A stretch of DNA of 36,959 bases, from NCBI GenBank assembly GCA_949293985.1, contig CASFFN010000029.1, forward strand, positions 1-36,959, written 5' to 3'. Each line of letters opens with the position of its first letter. Position 1 is the stretch's first letter. Of this stretch, positions 8,081 through 16,556 are shown in pieces. Made by a program: the position numbers and the translations under genes. This DNA is from an uncultured Eubacteriales bacterium. GTDB taxonomy: Bacteria > Bacillota > Clostridia > Oscillospirales > Oscillospiraceae. The notes under the pieces are model-generated. The model worked only from the letters and a program-made list of their open reading frames with translations. It was not told where the DNA came from and made no database searches.

Positions 8081-8750
8081 GGCCCGTCTCCCACCGGTAG
8101 CCCACATTGCGCACCGTCTCAATCCGCCTGCCGTAGTCCCCCAGTTTCTGTCTAAGGGTTCTTATGTGCATATCCACCGTCCGGGTTTCCCCCAGATAGT
8201 CCGCGTCCCACACGCTGGAAAGCAGCTGTTCCCGGGTAAAGGCGATGCCCGGATTCTGGAGAAACAGCCGCAAAAGTTCATATTCTTTGAAGGTCAAAGG
8301 AAGCCGCTCCTCCCCGATGGACACGGTGTGGGCCTGCTGATTCAGCACCAGATCCCCCAGGGTCAGCAGGTGCTTTTCCTCCTGCCGCCTGCACCGGCGG
8401 AGCACCGCCTTCACCCGGGACACCATCTCCATCACCCCAAAGGGCTTCACCAGATAGTCGTCCGCCCCCAGATCCAGGCTCTGAATCTTGTCGAACTCTC
8501 CGCCCTTGGCGGTGGCCATAATCACGGGAATCTGGGAAAAGGCCTTGTGGCTCTTCATTTTCCCCAGAAGGGTCACCCCATCCTGCCCCGGGAGCATCAC
8601 ATCCAGAATCACCAGCTCCGGCTGGGCGGTCTGGAGCGCCTCCCAGAAATCGTCCCCATTTTCAAAGCCCCGGGCGGAAAAGCCGGAGCTTTCCAGGGCA
8701 TATACTTCAATGTCCCGGATACTGGGATCATCCTCTACACACCAAATCAT
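8070..8750 (-). CDS. Response regulator, OmpR/PhoB family (PhoP-like)
   Basis: A 226-aa regulator with an N-terminal receiver domain (acidic pocket Glu6/Asp7, phospho-acceptor Asp50 in VILDVMLPG, Lys102 in LVKPFG) and a C-terminal winged helix (about 128-222; RTVDMHIRTLRQKLG is the recognition-helix region). It is the first gene of a minus-strand operon with the sensor kinase, overlapping it by 11 bp. The start ATG is preceded by CAGGAGGACAGGT. The probable target is the Na/Pi promoter downstream of the kinase, where TTTACA repeats occur. Confidence 0.92.
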   Translation of the reverse strand: MIWCVEDDPSIRDIEVYALESSGFSARGFENGDDFWEALQTAQPELVILDVMLPGQDGVTLLGKMKSHKAFSQIPVIMATAKGGEFDKIQSLDLGADDYLVKPFGVMEMVSRVKAVLRRCRRQEEKHLLTLGDLVLNQQAHTVSIGEERLPLTFKEYELLRLFLQNPGIAFTREQLLSSVWDADYLGETRTVDMHIRTLRQKLGDYGRRIETVRNVGYRWETGHDQ

Positions 8751-8779
8751 ACCTGTCCTCCTGTGGTTTTTTCTTCATT

Positions 8780-8808
8780 ATTATAATGGGAAATCCGGGG
8801 AAATGCAA
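8780..8808 (-). promoter_or_regulatory. Promoter of the two-component operon
   Basis: On the minus strand, a -35 TTGCAT (8808 to 8803) and a -10 TATAAT (8785 to 8780) are 17 bp apart. It is divergent from the his promoter about 40 bp away. Confidence 0.7.
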
Positions 8809-8842
8809 CGGAAAACTCTCCCTTTCCTCCGGGAAAATCCCC

Positions 8843-8871
8843 TTGACTTTAGCACGATAAAGTGATAAAAT
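8843..8871 (+). promoter_or_regulatory. his operon promoter with palindromic operator (YerC/HisR type)
   Basis: A -35 TTGACT (8843-8848) and -10 TAAAAT (8866-8871) lie 17 bp apart. The spacer is almost filled by the imperfect palindrome TTTAGCAC-GATAAA-GTGATAAA (8848-8869; half-sites differ at one base). The first gene behind it encodes a YerC/TrpR-like protein, a family proposed to repress histidine genes in Gram-positive bacteria, so binding here would block RNA polymerase. The palindrome is seen; the regulator-operator match is inferred. Confidence 0.7.
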
Positions 8872-8899
8872 ACCAAAAAACAGAAAAGGAGCCATCCCT

Positions 8900-9199
8900 A
8901 TGAAGTCTATGGAAGGCCCGGAGCTGGAGCTGCTCCTGGAAGCCATTCTCACCCTGCAAACCCCGGAAGAATGCCGCCGTTTTTTGGAGGATATCTGCAC
9001 TATCAAGGAGCAGGAAGCCCTGACCCAGCGGTTTGCCGTTGCCTGGCAGCTCAGCTCCGGCAAAAACTACCAGCAGGTGTACGAGGATACGGGGGTCAGC
9101 TCCGCCACCATCTGCCGGGTGAATAAGTGCCTGCAATACGGAGACGGCGGCTACTCCACCGTCTTGCAGCGGCTGAAAGAAAGGGGAAAATTGCCATGA
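8900..9199 (+). CDS. yerC: YerC/YecD family TrpR-related regulator
   Basis: A 99-aa all-helical protein of the TrpR superfamily. The middle and C-terminal parts carry the YerC hallmarks: LEDICTIKEQEALTQRFAVA (about residues 31-50) and the helix-turn-helix YQQVYEDTGVSSATICRVNK (about 58-77), then CLQYGDGGY. It is the first gene of the histidine operon and its stop overlaps the hisZ start (ATGA). Together with the palindrome on the promoter, this suggests a histidine-responsive repressor that also controls its own synthesis. The family assignment is firm; the co-repressor is inferred. Confidence 0.88.
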   Translation: MKSMEGPELELLLEAILTLQTPEECRRFLEDICTIKEQEALTQRFAVAWQLSSGKNYQQVYEDTGVSSATICRVNKCLQYGDGGYSTVLQRLKERGKLP

Positions 9200-10254
9200 T
9201 TGCCGACTGGACGCGGCAGCTTTCCGCCCTATATCAAAGTTATGGGTATCTGCCTTATAAAATGAGCCGGTTTGAAGATTATGATTTGTATGTCCAGAAC
9301 CGGGACTTTCTTCTCTCCCAACGGATCATCACCTTCCCCGGGGAGGACGGACGGCTGCTGGCCCTGAAGCCGGACATCACCTTGTCCATCGTAAAAAACG
9401 CCCCGGAGGCTCCGGGAGTGGTGGAGAAGGTGTACTATCTGGAAAAAGTGTACCGCTCCCGGCCAGAGGGCGGCCCCATCCGGGAACTGCCCCAGGCGGG
9501 GCTGGAATGCGTGGGGGATCTGAGCAGCTATGAGGAGGCGGAGGTGCTTTTGCTGGCGGCGCTGAGCCTTTCCGCCATTCCGGGGGAGTCGGTGCTGGAT
9601 ATCTCTCATATGGGGCTTATCTCCCAGGTGTTGGACAGCTGCCGGGTCGGCATCCGGCACCGCCCCCAGGTGCTCGCCGCTCTGGAGCGGAAGAGCCTCC
9701 ACGGCCTTTCCGGGATTTCCTGCCACGGCAAGGAAAAGCTGGAGCTGCTGATTTCCTGCAGCGGCGGCCCGGAGCAGGTGCTGCCCCGGCTGAAGGCTCA
9801 GCTCACCGCCCCGGCAGAGGCGGTGGCGGTCTCCCAGCTGGAACGGCTGTGCCGGATGCTTTCCCAGAGCGGCTGCACCTGCCGGATTCGTCTGGACTTC
9901 TCCGTCAGCAACCAATTAAAATACTACAACGGCATTGTGTTCAAGGGCTATGCCCAGGGAGCGCCGTCGAGCGTTCTCTCCGGGGGACAGTATGACCGGC
10001 TGCCGGAGCATATGGGCAAGCGGTGCCGGGCCATGGGCTTTGCATTGTATCTGGATTTGCTCCAGGAGGCGGAAAGCGCCTATGACTTAGACCTTCTGAT
10101 TCTCCGCGACCCCCGGCAGACTCCGGAGGAGATACTGGCCCTGACCCGGGAGGCTTCCCGGGAAGGCCGGGTACTGGTAGCCGCCCAGCCCCCCAAGGAC
10201 CGGACCTGGAAGCGGCTTTTGGACTTTCGGAAAGGGGAGAAGGAATCATGCTGA
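9196..10254 (+). CDS. hisZ: ATP phosphoribosyltransferase regulatory subunit HisZ
   Basis: A 352-aa paralogue of histidyl-tRNA synthetase that lacks tRNA charging and forms the regulatory part of the short-form HisG complex, catalysing the first step of histidine synthesis. Class II synthetase-like segments are visible (ALKPDITLSIVK, YYLEKVYRSRPE, RELPQAGLECVG, GIVFKGYAQG, LSGGQYDRL). The ATG at 9196 overlaps the yerC stop by 4 nt; an earlier in-frame ATG at 9127 would lie within yerC and adds a basic, non-homologous stretch. Its presence agrees with the short HisG next to it. Confidence 0.92.
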   Translation: MIADWTRQLSALYQSYGYLPYKMSRFEDYDLYVQNRDFLLSQRIITFPGEDGRLLALKPDITLSIVKNAPEAPGVVEKVYYLEKVYRSRPEGGPIRELPQAGLECVGDLSSYEEAEVLLLAALSLSAIPGESVLDISHMGLISQVLDSCRVGIRHRPQVLAALERKSLHGLSGISCHGKEKLELLISCSGGPEQVLPRLKAQLTAPAEAVAVSQLERLCRMLSQSGCTCRIRLDFSVSNQLKYYNGIVFKGYAQGAPSSVLSGGQYDRLPEHMGKRCRAMGFALYLDLLQEAESAYDLDLLILRDPRQTPEEILALTREASREGRVLVAAQPPKDRTWKRLLDFRKGEKESC

Positions 10255-10874
10255 ACATTGCCCTGCCCAAGGGGCGGCTGGGGCAGCGGGTCTATGCCCT
10301 GCTGAAAAACGCCGGGTTTCCCTGCCCGGAGCTGGAAGCCGGGGGACGGCGGCTGATATTTGAAAACCCCGCCCTGGGGCTGCGCTACTTCTGGGTAAAG
10401 CCCTGGGATGTGGGGGTGTACGTGGAGCGGGGCGCTGCGGATGTGGGGATTGTGGGAAAGGACATTCTCCTGGAGGGTGCCCCCCAGGTCTATGAACTGC
10501 TGGATTTGGGTCTGGGAAAATGCACCATGGCCGTGGCCGCTCCCCGGGGCTTCCGGAACCCCACCGGCACCACCTTGCGGGTGGCCACCAAATTCCCGGA
10601 GATTGCCGCCAGGTACTATGCCGGGCAAAGCCGGGACATTGACATCATCCATCTCAATGGCGCCATAGAGCTGGCGCCCCTGCTGGGGCTGTCCCATGTG
10701 ATTGTGGACATTGTGGAGACCGGGGAGACCCTCCGGGAAAACGGCCTGGAGGTACTGGACACGGTAGCCCCCATCAGCGCCCGGCTCATTGCCAACATGG
10801 CCGCCATGAAATTTGAAAATACCAGGATTCCGGAGCTGCTCCGGGGTCTTGAAAAGCAGGTGAATGCACGATGA
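10248..10874 (+). CDS. hisG: ATP phosphoribosyltransferase, short form (HisG)
   Basis: Catalyses ATP + PRPP to phosphoribosyl-ATP, the committed step. At 208 aa it lacks the C-terminal ACT-like domain of long HisG and so needs HisZ. The family start MLNIALPKGRLG is clear, and the PRPP-binding region is DIIHLNGAIELAPLLGLSH with VDIVETGETLRENGL (about residues 127-167). Overlaps hisZ by 7 nt and hisD by 4 nt (ATGA). Confidence 0.95.
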   Translation: MLNIALPKGRLGQRVYALLKNAGFPCPELEAGGRRLIFENPALGLRYFWVKPWDVGVYVERGAADVGIVGKDILLEGAPQVYELLDLGLGKCTMAVAAPRGFRNPTGTTLRVATKFPEIAARYYAGQSRDIDIIHLNGAIELAPLLGLSHVIVDIVETGETLRENGLEVLDTVAPISARLIANMAAMKFENTRIPELLRGLEKQVNAR

Positions 10875-12145
10875 TTCCCATTTTGGACTACGAAAAAACG
10901 GAAAAATCCCCTATTTTCCAGAGAACTACCCCGAATCTTCAGGTTACGGAGCCGGTGCGGGAGATTATCGCCCGGGTCCGCAAGGAGGGCGACCAGGCCC
11001 TGTTTGCCTATTCCCGTCTCTTTGACAAGGTGGGGGTATCCTCCCTGGAGGTAACCGGGGAGGAACTGGAAGATGCCATGGAAAAGGCGGATAAGGAACT
11101 TGTTTCCATACTCACCTCCGCAGCGGAGAATATCAAGGCTTACCACAGCCAGCAAAAGCGCACTGGATTCTCCTTTTCCCCGGAGCCGGGGGTGGTGCTG
11201 GGGCAGAAAATCACCCCCCTGGAGAAGGTGGGCATCTATGTGCCGGGGGGCACCGCCGCCTACCCCTCCACGGTGCTCATGACCGCCATCCCGGCAAAAA
11301 TCGCCGGATGCGGCGAAATCGTCATGGTCACCCCGCCGGGAAAAGACGGGATCCCCCCGGCCATCCTGGCCGCCGCCAAAATCGCCGGGGTGGACAGAAT
11401 CTTCCGGGTGGGCGGCGCCCAGGCCATTGCCGCCCTGGCCTATGGAACGGAGATTATCCCCCGGGTGGATAAAATCGTGGGGCCGGGCAACGCCTATGTG
11501 GCGGAGGCCAAGCGGCAGGTCTTCGGGCAGGTGGCCATCGATATGATTGCGGGCCCCAGTGAAATCCTCATCATTGCAGACGAAAAGAGCAACCCCGCCC
11601 ATGTGGCGGCGGATCTGCTGAGCCAGGCGGAGCATGACCGCCAGGCCAGCGCCGTCCTCATCACCACCAGCGCCGGTTTGGCGGAGCAGGTGCAAAAGGA
11701 GCTGGAAGCCCAGCTTTTGGAGCTACCCCGAAAAGAAATTGCCCGGGCTTCCTTGGAAGGACAGGGAAAAATCATCCTGGCGTCCTCCATCCCCCAGGCC
11801 ATTGCCATCGCCAACCGCCTGGCCCCGGAGCATCTGGAGCTGATGGTGGACAGTCCCCTTAGCTATCTGGATTCCATAACCAACGCCGGTTCCGTCTTTT
11901 TGGGGCGGTACTGCCCGGAGGCGGTGGGGGATTACTGGGCAGGCCCCAACCATACCCTCCCCACCGGCGGCGCCGCCCGGTTTTCCAGTCCCCTGTCCGT
12001 GGACGATTTTGTGAAAAAGTCCCAGTACACCGCCTATTCTCAGGAGGCGCTTCAAAAAGCCGGGGAAAAAATTGCCGCCTTTGCCCAGGCGGAGGGACTG
12101 CAAGCCCACGCCCGGAGCGTTACCATCCGGGAGGAAGGATTATGA
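10871..12145 (+). CDS. hisD: Histidinol dehydrogenase
   Basis: NAD-dependent, zinc-containing enzyme oxidising histidinol to histidine in the last two steps. It is 424 aa, the normal length. Diagnostic stretches include GIYVPGGTAAYPSTVLM, FRVGGAQAIAALAYGT, VGPGNAYVAEAKR, the zinc region DMIAGPSEIL and LLSQAEHD, and the catalytic APEHLEL followed by GPNHTLPTGGAARF. ATGA overlaps couple it to hisG and hisC. Confidence 0.96.
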   Translation: MIPILDYEKTEKSPIFQRTTPNLQVTEPVREIIARVRKEGDQALFAYSRLFDKVGVSSLEVTGEELEDAMEKADKELVSILTSAAENIKAYHSQQKRTGFSFSPEPGVVLGQKITPLEKVGIYVPGGTAAYPSTVLMTAIPAKIAGCGEIVMVTPPGKDGIPPAILAAAKIAGVDRIFRVGGAQAIAALAYGTEIIPRVDKIVGPGNAYVAEAKRQVFGQVAIDMIAGPSEILIIADEKSNPAHVAADLLSQAEHDRQASAVLITTSAGLAEQVQKELEAQLLELPRKEIARASLEGQGKIILASSIPQAIAIANRLAPEHLELMVDSPLSYLDSITNAGSVFLGRYCPEAVGDYWAGPNHTLPTGGAARFSSPLSVDDFVKKSQYTAYSQEALQKAGEKIAAFAQAEGLQAHARSVTIREEGL

Positions 12146-13206
12146 GCAGATACTTTTCTCTTTCCTGGCTCCAACCCTACACCCCGGGGGAACAGCCCCA
12201 AAACCGGGCGTATATCAAGCTGAACACCAACGAAAACCCCTATCCTCCTGCCCCGGCTGTCCAGAATCTTCTGGACGCTTCGGCGGTGGCGGATTTGCGG
12301 CTTTACCCGGACCCTGCCTGCCGGGGGCTGAAAGAGAAGCTGGCGGGTCTTTACGGCCTGACCCCGGAGCAGATTTTCGTGGCCAACGGCTCTGACGACA
12401 TTTTGAATTTTGTGTTCTGGGGCTTTCCGGGAGAAAAGGGAGCGGTGTTTCCCGACATCACCTACGGTTTTTATAAGGTCTTTGCCCAGCTTCACCGGGT
12501 ACCCTACCGGGAGATTCCCTTACAAGCGGATTTCTCCCTGAACCCCCGAGACTACTACCACCAAAAAAGCCTCATTGTCATTGCCAACCCCAACGCCCCC
12601 ACAGGCCTTGCCCTCACCCCCGGGGAAATCCAGGGGATTCTGGACACCAATCAGGACAGCCTGGTGGTGATTGACGAGGCCTATGTGGACTTTGGGGCGG
12701 AAAGCGCCTATCCGCTCCTTTCCCAATACGAGAACCTTCTGGTGGTGCGCACCTTCTCCAAGTCCCGGTGCCTGGCTGGGGGTCGGCTGGGCTACGCCCT
12801 GGGAAATCCTGCGATCATTGCCGATTTGGAGCGGCTGAAATTCTCCACCAACCCCTATGCTCTCAACCGCCTGACTCTGGCCCTGGGAGAGGCTGCGGTG
12901 GAGGCGGAGGATTACTACCGGAAAATCTGCCAAAAGATTCAAAAAACCCGGGATGATACGGAAAATAACCTGAAAAAGCTGGGCTTTTTCGTGCTTCCCA
13001 GCCTGGGAAACTTCCTCTTTGCCCGCCACCCGGAGCTTTCCGGGGAGACCCTGTATCAAAGCCTCAAAGAAAAAGCCATACTGGTGCGCCACTTCCCCCA
13101 GGAGCGAATCGGGGAATATGTTCGCATCACCATCGGCACCGACGAACAAATGGAGAAACTCACCGCCGCATTGGAGGAGATTTGCCATGAGAACAGCCCA
13201 GATTGA
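12142..13206 (+). CDS. hisC: Histidinol-phosphate aminotransferase
   Basis: PLP-dependent class I/II aminotransferase converting imidazole-acetol phosphate to histidinol phosphate with glutamate. It has 354 aa. Landmarks are IKLNTNENPYPP near the N-terminus, FVANGSDDILNF, NPNAPTGLALT, VIDEAYVDFG, and the PLP lysine Lys207 in RTFSKSRCLAGGRLGY; this last motif is slightly unusual in reading SRC where most relatives have AFG/AFS. Overlaps hisD by 4 nt and hisB by 20 nt. Confidence 0.94.
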   Translation: MSRYFSLSWLQPYTPGEQPQNRAYIKLNTNENPYPPAPAVQNLLDASAVADLRLYPDPACRGLKEKLAGLYGLTPEQIFVANGSDDILNFVFWGFPGEKGAVFPDITYGFYKVFAQLHRVPYREIPLQADFSLNPRDYYHQKSLIVIANPNAPTGLALTPGEIQGILDTNQDSLVVIDEAYVDFGAESAYPLLSQYENLLVVRTFSKSRCLAGGRLGYALGNPAIIADLERLKFSTNPYALNRLTLALGEAAVEAEDYYRKICQKIQKTRDDTENNLKKLGFFVLPSLGNFLFARHPELSGETLYQSLKEKAILVRHFPQERIGEYVRITIGTDEQMEKLTAALEEICHENSPD

Positions 13207-13768
13207 ACGAAACACCGCAGAGACGAAAATTTCCCTTGCCCTGACCCTGGAAGGAACAGGAAAAAGCGAAGTGAGAACCGGCTGCGGCTTTTTGGATCAT
13301 ATGCTTACCCTTTTTGCCGCCCACGGCGGCTTTGACCTGAGCCTGACCTGTGAGGGGGACACCTGGGTGGACGACCACCACACGGTGGAGGATGTGGGCA
13401 TCTGCCTGGGGAAGGCCTTTTCCCAGGCGGTGGGGGACAAGCGGGGCATCGCCCGGTACGGAAACTGCATCCTCCCCATGGACGAAGCCCTGATTCTCAC
13501 CGCCGTGGACGTAAGCGGCAGAAGCTGCCTTTGCAATGGTCTTACCTTCCCCACGGAGAAAATCGGCAGCTTTGACACCCAGTTGGTGCAGGAATTTTTC
13601 CTGGCCTTTGTGCGGAATTTCCCCATAGCTCTCCACATTCGCCAGCTTGCGGGGGAGAATTCCCACCACATTGCAGAAGGGGCCTTTAAGTCCCTGGCCC
13701 GGTCTCTCCGGGCGGCACTGGTGGTTCAGGGGGACAAAATCCCTTCTACCAAGGGGGTGCTGGAATGA
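13187..13768 (+). CDS. hisB: Imidazoleglycerol-phosphate dehydratase
   Basis: Monofunctional IGP dehydratase, 193 aa, dehydrating imidazole glycerol phosphate to imidazole-acetol phosphate. Metal-binding and family motifs are RNTAETKI, GCGFLDHMLTLFAAHGGFD, DDHHTVEDVGICLG, and the C-terminal NSHHIAEGAFKSLARSLR. No phosphatase domain is attached, so histidinol-phosphate phosphatase must be supplied from elsewhere. The ATG at 13187 gives the canonical N-terminus; longer readings run into hisC. Confidence 0.95.
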   Translation: MRTAQIERNTAETKISLALTLEGTGKSEVRTGCGFLDHMLTLFAAHGGFDLSLTCEGDTWVDDHHTVEDVGICLGKAFSQAVGDKRGIARYGNCILPMDEALILTAVDVSGRSCLCNGLTFPTEKIGSFDTQLVQEFFLAFVRNFPIALHIRQLAGENSHHIAEGAFKSLARSLRAALVVQGDKIPSTKGVLE

Positions 13769-14415
13769 TTGGGATTGTGGATTACGGCGTGGGAAACCTC
13801 TTTTCCCTCACCTGTGCCCTCCGTTCCCTGGAAGTAGAGGTTACCGTATCCCGGGAGCCGGAGACCCTGCAAAAGGCCGATTCTCTTATCTTGCCCGGGG
13901 TGGGAGCCTTTGCCGGAGCCATGGAAAAGCTCTGCGCTTCCGGACTTGACCAGGTGGTAAAAGAGCGGGCCAAAGCCGGGACGCCCCTTTTGGGCATTTG
14001 CCTGGGGATGCAGCTGCTCTTTTCCGAAAGCCTGGAATTTGGGAATCACCCCGGGCTGGGGCTGCTGCCGGGACAGGTGGTTTCCATGGCGGAGCGGCTT
14101 CCCCAGGGGCTGAAAACGCCCCACATGGGCTGGAACCGGCTCCATCTGGAGAAGCAGGACAGCCGACTGCTGGCAGACACCCGGGAGGGGGACTTTGTCT
14201 ACTTTGTCCACTCCTACTACGCCCAGGGCTGCGGCGCGGCTTTGGCCGCCACCACGGATTACGGCATTCCCCTGACGGCGGCGGTGGAGCAGGACAACAT
14301 TTTCGGCTGCCAGTTCCACCCGGAAAAAAGCGGCCCCGCCGGGCTGCGGATTCTCAGGAGTTTTGCAAGACTGACAGAAAGGAAGATGGTCTGTGATTCT
14401 TTATCCTGCCATTGA
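13765..14415 (+). CDS. hisH: Imidazole glycerol phosphate synthase subunit HisH
   Basis: Glutaminase subunit that feeds ammonia to HisF; 216 aa. The class I amidotransferase nucleophile is the Cys in LLGICLGMQLLF, and the His/Glu pair is in CQFHPEKSG. The N-terminus MIGIVDYGVGNLFS is typical. It overlaps hisB by 4 nt and hisA by 23 nt. Confidence 0.95.
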   Translation: MIGIVDYGVGNLFSLTCALRSLEVEVTVSREPETLQKADSLILPGVGAFAGAMEKLCASGLDQVVKERAKAGTPLLGICLGMQLLFSESLEFGNHPGLGLLPGQVVSMAERLPQGLKTPHMGWNRLHLEKQDSRLLADTREGDFVYFVHSYYAQGCGAALAATTDYGIPLTAAVEQDNIFGCQFHPEKSGPAGLRILRSFARLTERKMVCDSLSCH

Positions 14416-15106
14416 TTTATACGACGGAAAAGCAGTGCGGCTTTTCCGGGGGAACTACGGACAGATGACGGTTTACAGCCACCACCCGGAGGAGCTGGCG
14501 GAGGCTTTCCGGGAAGCCGGTGCCACCCATATGCACCTGGTAGACCTGGAAGGGGCCAAAGCCGGAAGCCCTCAGAACCTTCCCTTGATTCAAAGGCTGA
14601 TAAAAGCCTTCGGAGGCTTTACCCAGGTGGGGGGCGGCATCCGCTCCATGGCTTCTTTGAAAGCCTGCCTGGACGCCGGGGCAGATCGGGTGATTTTGGG
14701 TACCGCCGCCGTCACCGACCGGGCGTTTCTGAAAGCGGCCCTTGCCGCCTTCGGGGAGAAAATCGCCCTGGGGATGGACTTGCGGGATGGCTTTGTATCC
14801 ATCCGGGGCTGGCAGGAGAAAACCCCCTACCCGGCAGATACATTTCTTCGGGAAATGGAGGGTTTGGGGGTAAAAACCCTGATTTGCACGGACATTTCCA
14901 AAGACGGTGCCATGTCCGGCACCAACCGGGCGCTGTACGCCCGGCTGTCCCAGAACTTTTCCGGGAATCTCATTGCCTCCGGTGGGGTCAGCACCCTGGC
15001 GGACATCGCCGCCCTGAAGGAGATGGGCCTCTCCGGGGCCATTGTGGGCAAAGCCTACTACTCCGGGGCCATTGACCTTACGGAAGCACTGGAGGTGGCC
15101 AGATGA
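14393..15106 (+). CDS. hisA: ProFAR isomerase HisA
   Basis: TIM-barrel isomerase that opens the ribose ring of ProFAR to PRFAR; 237 aa. Catalytic and phosphate-binding features are AIDLYDGKAVRL near the start, QVGGGIRSM, LGMDLRDGFVSIRGW, TDISKDGAMSGTN, and ASGGVSTLADI. It begins at a GTG codon located 8 nt after AAAGGAAG and lies inside the end of hisH, so coupled translation is likely. Confidence 0.93.
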   Translation: MILYPAIDLYDGKAVRLFRGNYGQMTVYSHHPEELAEAFREAGATHMHLVDLEGAKAGSPQNLPLIQRLIKAFGGFTQVGGGIRSMASLKACLDAGADRVILGTAAVTDRAFLKAALAAFGEKIALGMDLRDGFVSIRGWQEKTPYPADTFLREMEGLGVKTLICTDISKDGAMSGTNRALYARLSQNFSGNLIASGGVSTLADIAALKEMGLSGAIVGKAYYSGAIDLTEALEVAR

Positions 15107-15858
15107 TTACCAAGCGGATTATTCCGTGCCTGGATGTGCGGGACGGCCGGGTGGTGAAGGGGCAGAACTTCCAGAATTTGCAGGATGTTGCCTCCCCGGT
15201 GGATTTGGGGCGGTTTTACTCCCAGGCCGGGGCGGACGAGCTGGTGTTCTACGACATCACCGCCTCCAGCGAGGGGCGGCGGCTCTTTACGGACATCTTA
15301 AAGGAGGTTGCCGCCCAAATCTTTATTCCTCTGACGGTGGGCGGCGGTATTGCCTCCTTGGAGGATTTTGACCGGGTGCTGAAGGCCGGGGCGGACAAGG
15401 TCAGCGTCAACTCCGCCGCCATCCGGGACCCGGAGCTCATCTACCGGGCTGCCCAGCGGTACGGCAGTCAATGCGTGGTGCTGTCGGTGGATGTGAAGCG
15501 GGTGGATGGGCAGTACCGGGTCTTTGCCAAGGGGGGCCGGGAGGACACAGGACTGGAGGCCCTCTCCTGGATTGCCCAGGGGGAAGCCCTGGGCGCCGGG
15601 GAGATTGTGGTCAACTCCATGGATACGGACGGGGTGAAGCAGGGCTTTGACCTGCCCCTTCTGGAGGCCGTATGTAAGGTCACGAGCCTCCCGGTGATTG
15701 CTTCCGGCGGCGCCGGGTGTGCAGAGGACTTTCTCCGGCTGTTTGAGACCGTGCCCCAGGTGGATGCGGGTCTGGCCGCCTCGGTGTTTCACTACGGCCA
15801 GGTGGAAATCCCGGAGCTTAAACGCCTTTTGGCGGAAAATCATATTTTGGTGAGGTAA
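15103..15858 (+). CDS. hisF: Imidazole glycerol phosphate synthase subunit HisF
   Basis: Cyclase subunit, a TIM barrel of 251 aa that joins PRFAR with ammonia to give IGP and AICAR. The N-terminal [16 protein letters not shown] carries the catalytic Asp, and the second catalytic Asp is in [24 protein letters not shown] and ASGGAG are the phosphate-binding loops. ATGA overlap with hisA. Confidence 0.95.
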   Translation: MITKRIIPCLDVRDGRVVKGQNFQNLQDVASPVDLGRFYSQAGADELVFYDITASSEGRRLFTDILKEVAAQIFIPLTVGGGIASLEDFDRVLKAGADKVSVNSAAIRDPELIYRAAQRYGSQCVVLSVDVKRVDGQYRVFAKGGREDTGLEALSWIAQGEALGAGEIVVNSMDTDGVKQGFDLPLLEAVCKVTSLPVIASGGAGCAEDFLRLFETVPQVDAGLAASVFHYGQVEIPELKRLLAENHILVR

Positions 15859-15863
15859 GAGCC

Positions 15864-16517
15864 ATGGTAAAACCGGAAGAACTGAAATTCGATGAAAAGG
15901 GTCTGATTCCTGCCATTGTGGTGGACAGCGCCACAAAGCAGGTGCTGACCCTTGCCTACATGAGCCGGGAGAGCCTGGCAATCTCTTTGGAAGAAAAGCG
16001 CACCTGCTTTTTCAGCCGCTCCCGAAACTGCCTGTGGCGCAAAGGGGAGACCAGCGGCAACTATCAGGACATCGTGTCCATCACCGCCGACTGTGACCGG
16101 GACGCTTTGGTGGTGGAGGTCACGCCTTACGGCCCCGCCTGCCACTTGGGCACCCACTCCTGCTTTACAAATCCCCTGGTGGAGGCAGAAAACCCGCCTT
16201 TCTCCACGGATAACCTCTATGCATTGCTCCAGCAGCGAAAAAAAGACCTGCCGGAGGGCTCCTACACCACCTACCTGTTCCGGAAGGGGCTTGATAAGAT
16301 TCTCAAAAAGGTGGGAGAGGAATGCACCGAGGTGATCATCGCCGGAAAAGCCCAGGACAAGGGAGAGACCATCTACGAGATTGCGGACCTCATGTATCAC
16401 ACCATGGTGCTGATGGTGGAAGCTGGTATCACCCCGGAGGAAATCCGCCGGGAGCTGGCCTCCCGCCGCGTAATCGACCACAAGGTGAAGCAGGAAACCG
16501 CCTCCGCCGCCCAATAA
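15864..16517 (+). CDS. hisIE: Bifunctional phosphoribosyl-AMP cyclohydrolase / phosphoribosyl-ATP pyrophosphatase
   Basis: Two-domain enzyme of 217 aa performing steps 2 and 3 of histidine synthesis. The HisI domain occupies about residues 1-112 ([43 protein letters not shown] with zinc-ligand Cys and Asp residues, CHLGTHSCF). The HisE domain covers about 115-212 ([43 protein letters not shown]). It starts 5 nt after hisF, the only genuine gap in the operon, and closes it. Confidence 0.95.
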   Translation: MVKPEELKFDEKGLIPAIVVDSATKQVLTLAYMSRESLAISLEEKRTCFFSRSRNCLWRKGETSGNYQDIVSITADCDRDALVVEVTPYGPACHLGTHSCFTNPLVEAENPPFSTDNLYALLQQRKKDLPEGSYTTYLFRKGLDKILKKVGEECTEVIIAGKAQDKGETIYEIADLMYHTMVLMVEAGITPEEIRRELASRRVIDHKVKQETASAAQ

Positions 16518-16523
16518 AGCACG

Positions 16524-16548
16524 AAGCCGCCCTCACCGAGGGCGGCTT
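16524..16548. terminator. Candidate terminator between convergent operons
   Basis: Stem AAGCCGCCCTC (16524-16534) against GAGGGCGGCTT (16538-16548), 7 nt after the hisIE stop and 9 nt before the end of the convergent gene. There is no good T-run on either side, so it may act only weakly or together with convergent transcription. Confidence 0.5.
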
Positions 16549-16556
16549 GCGCTATG

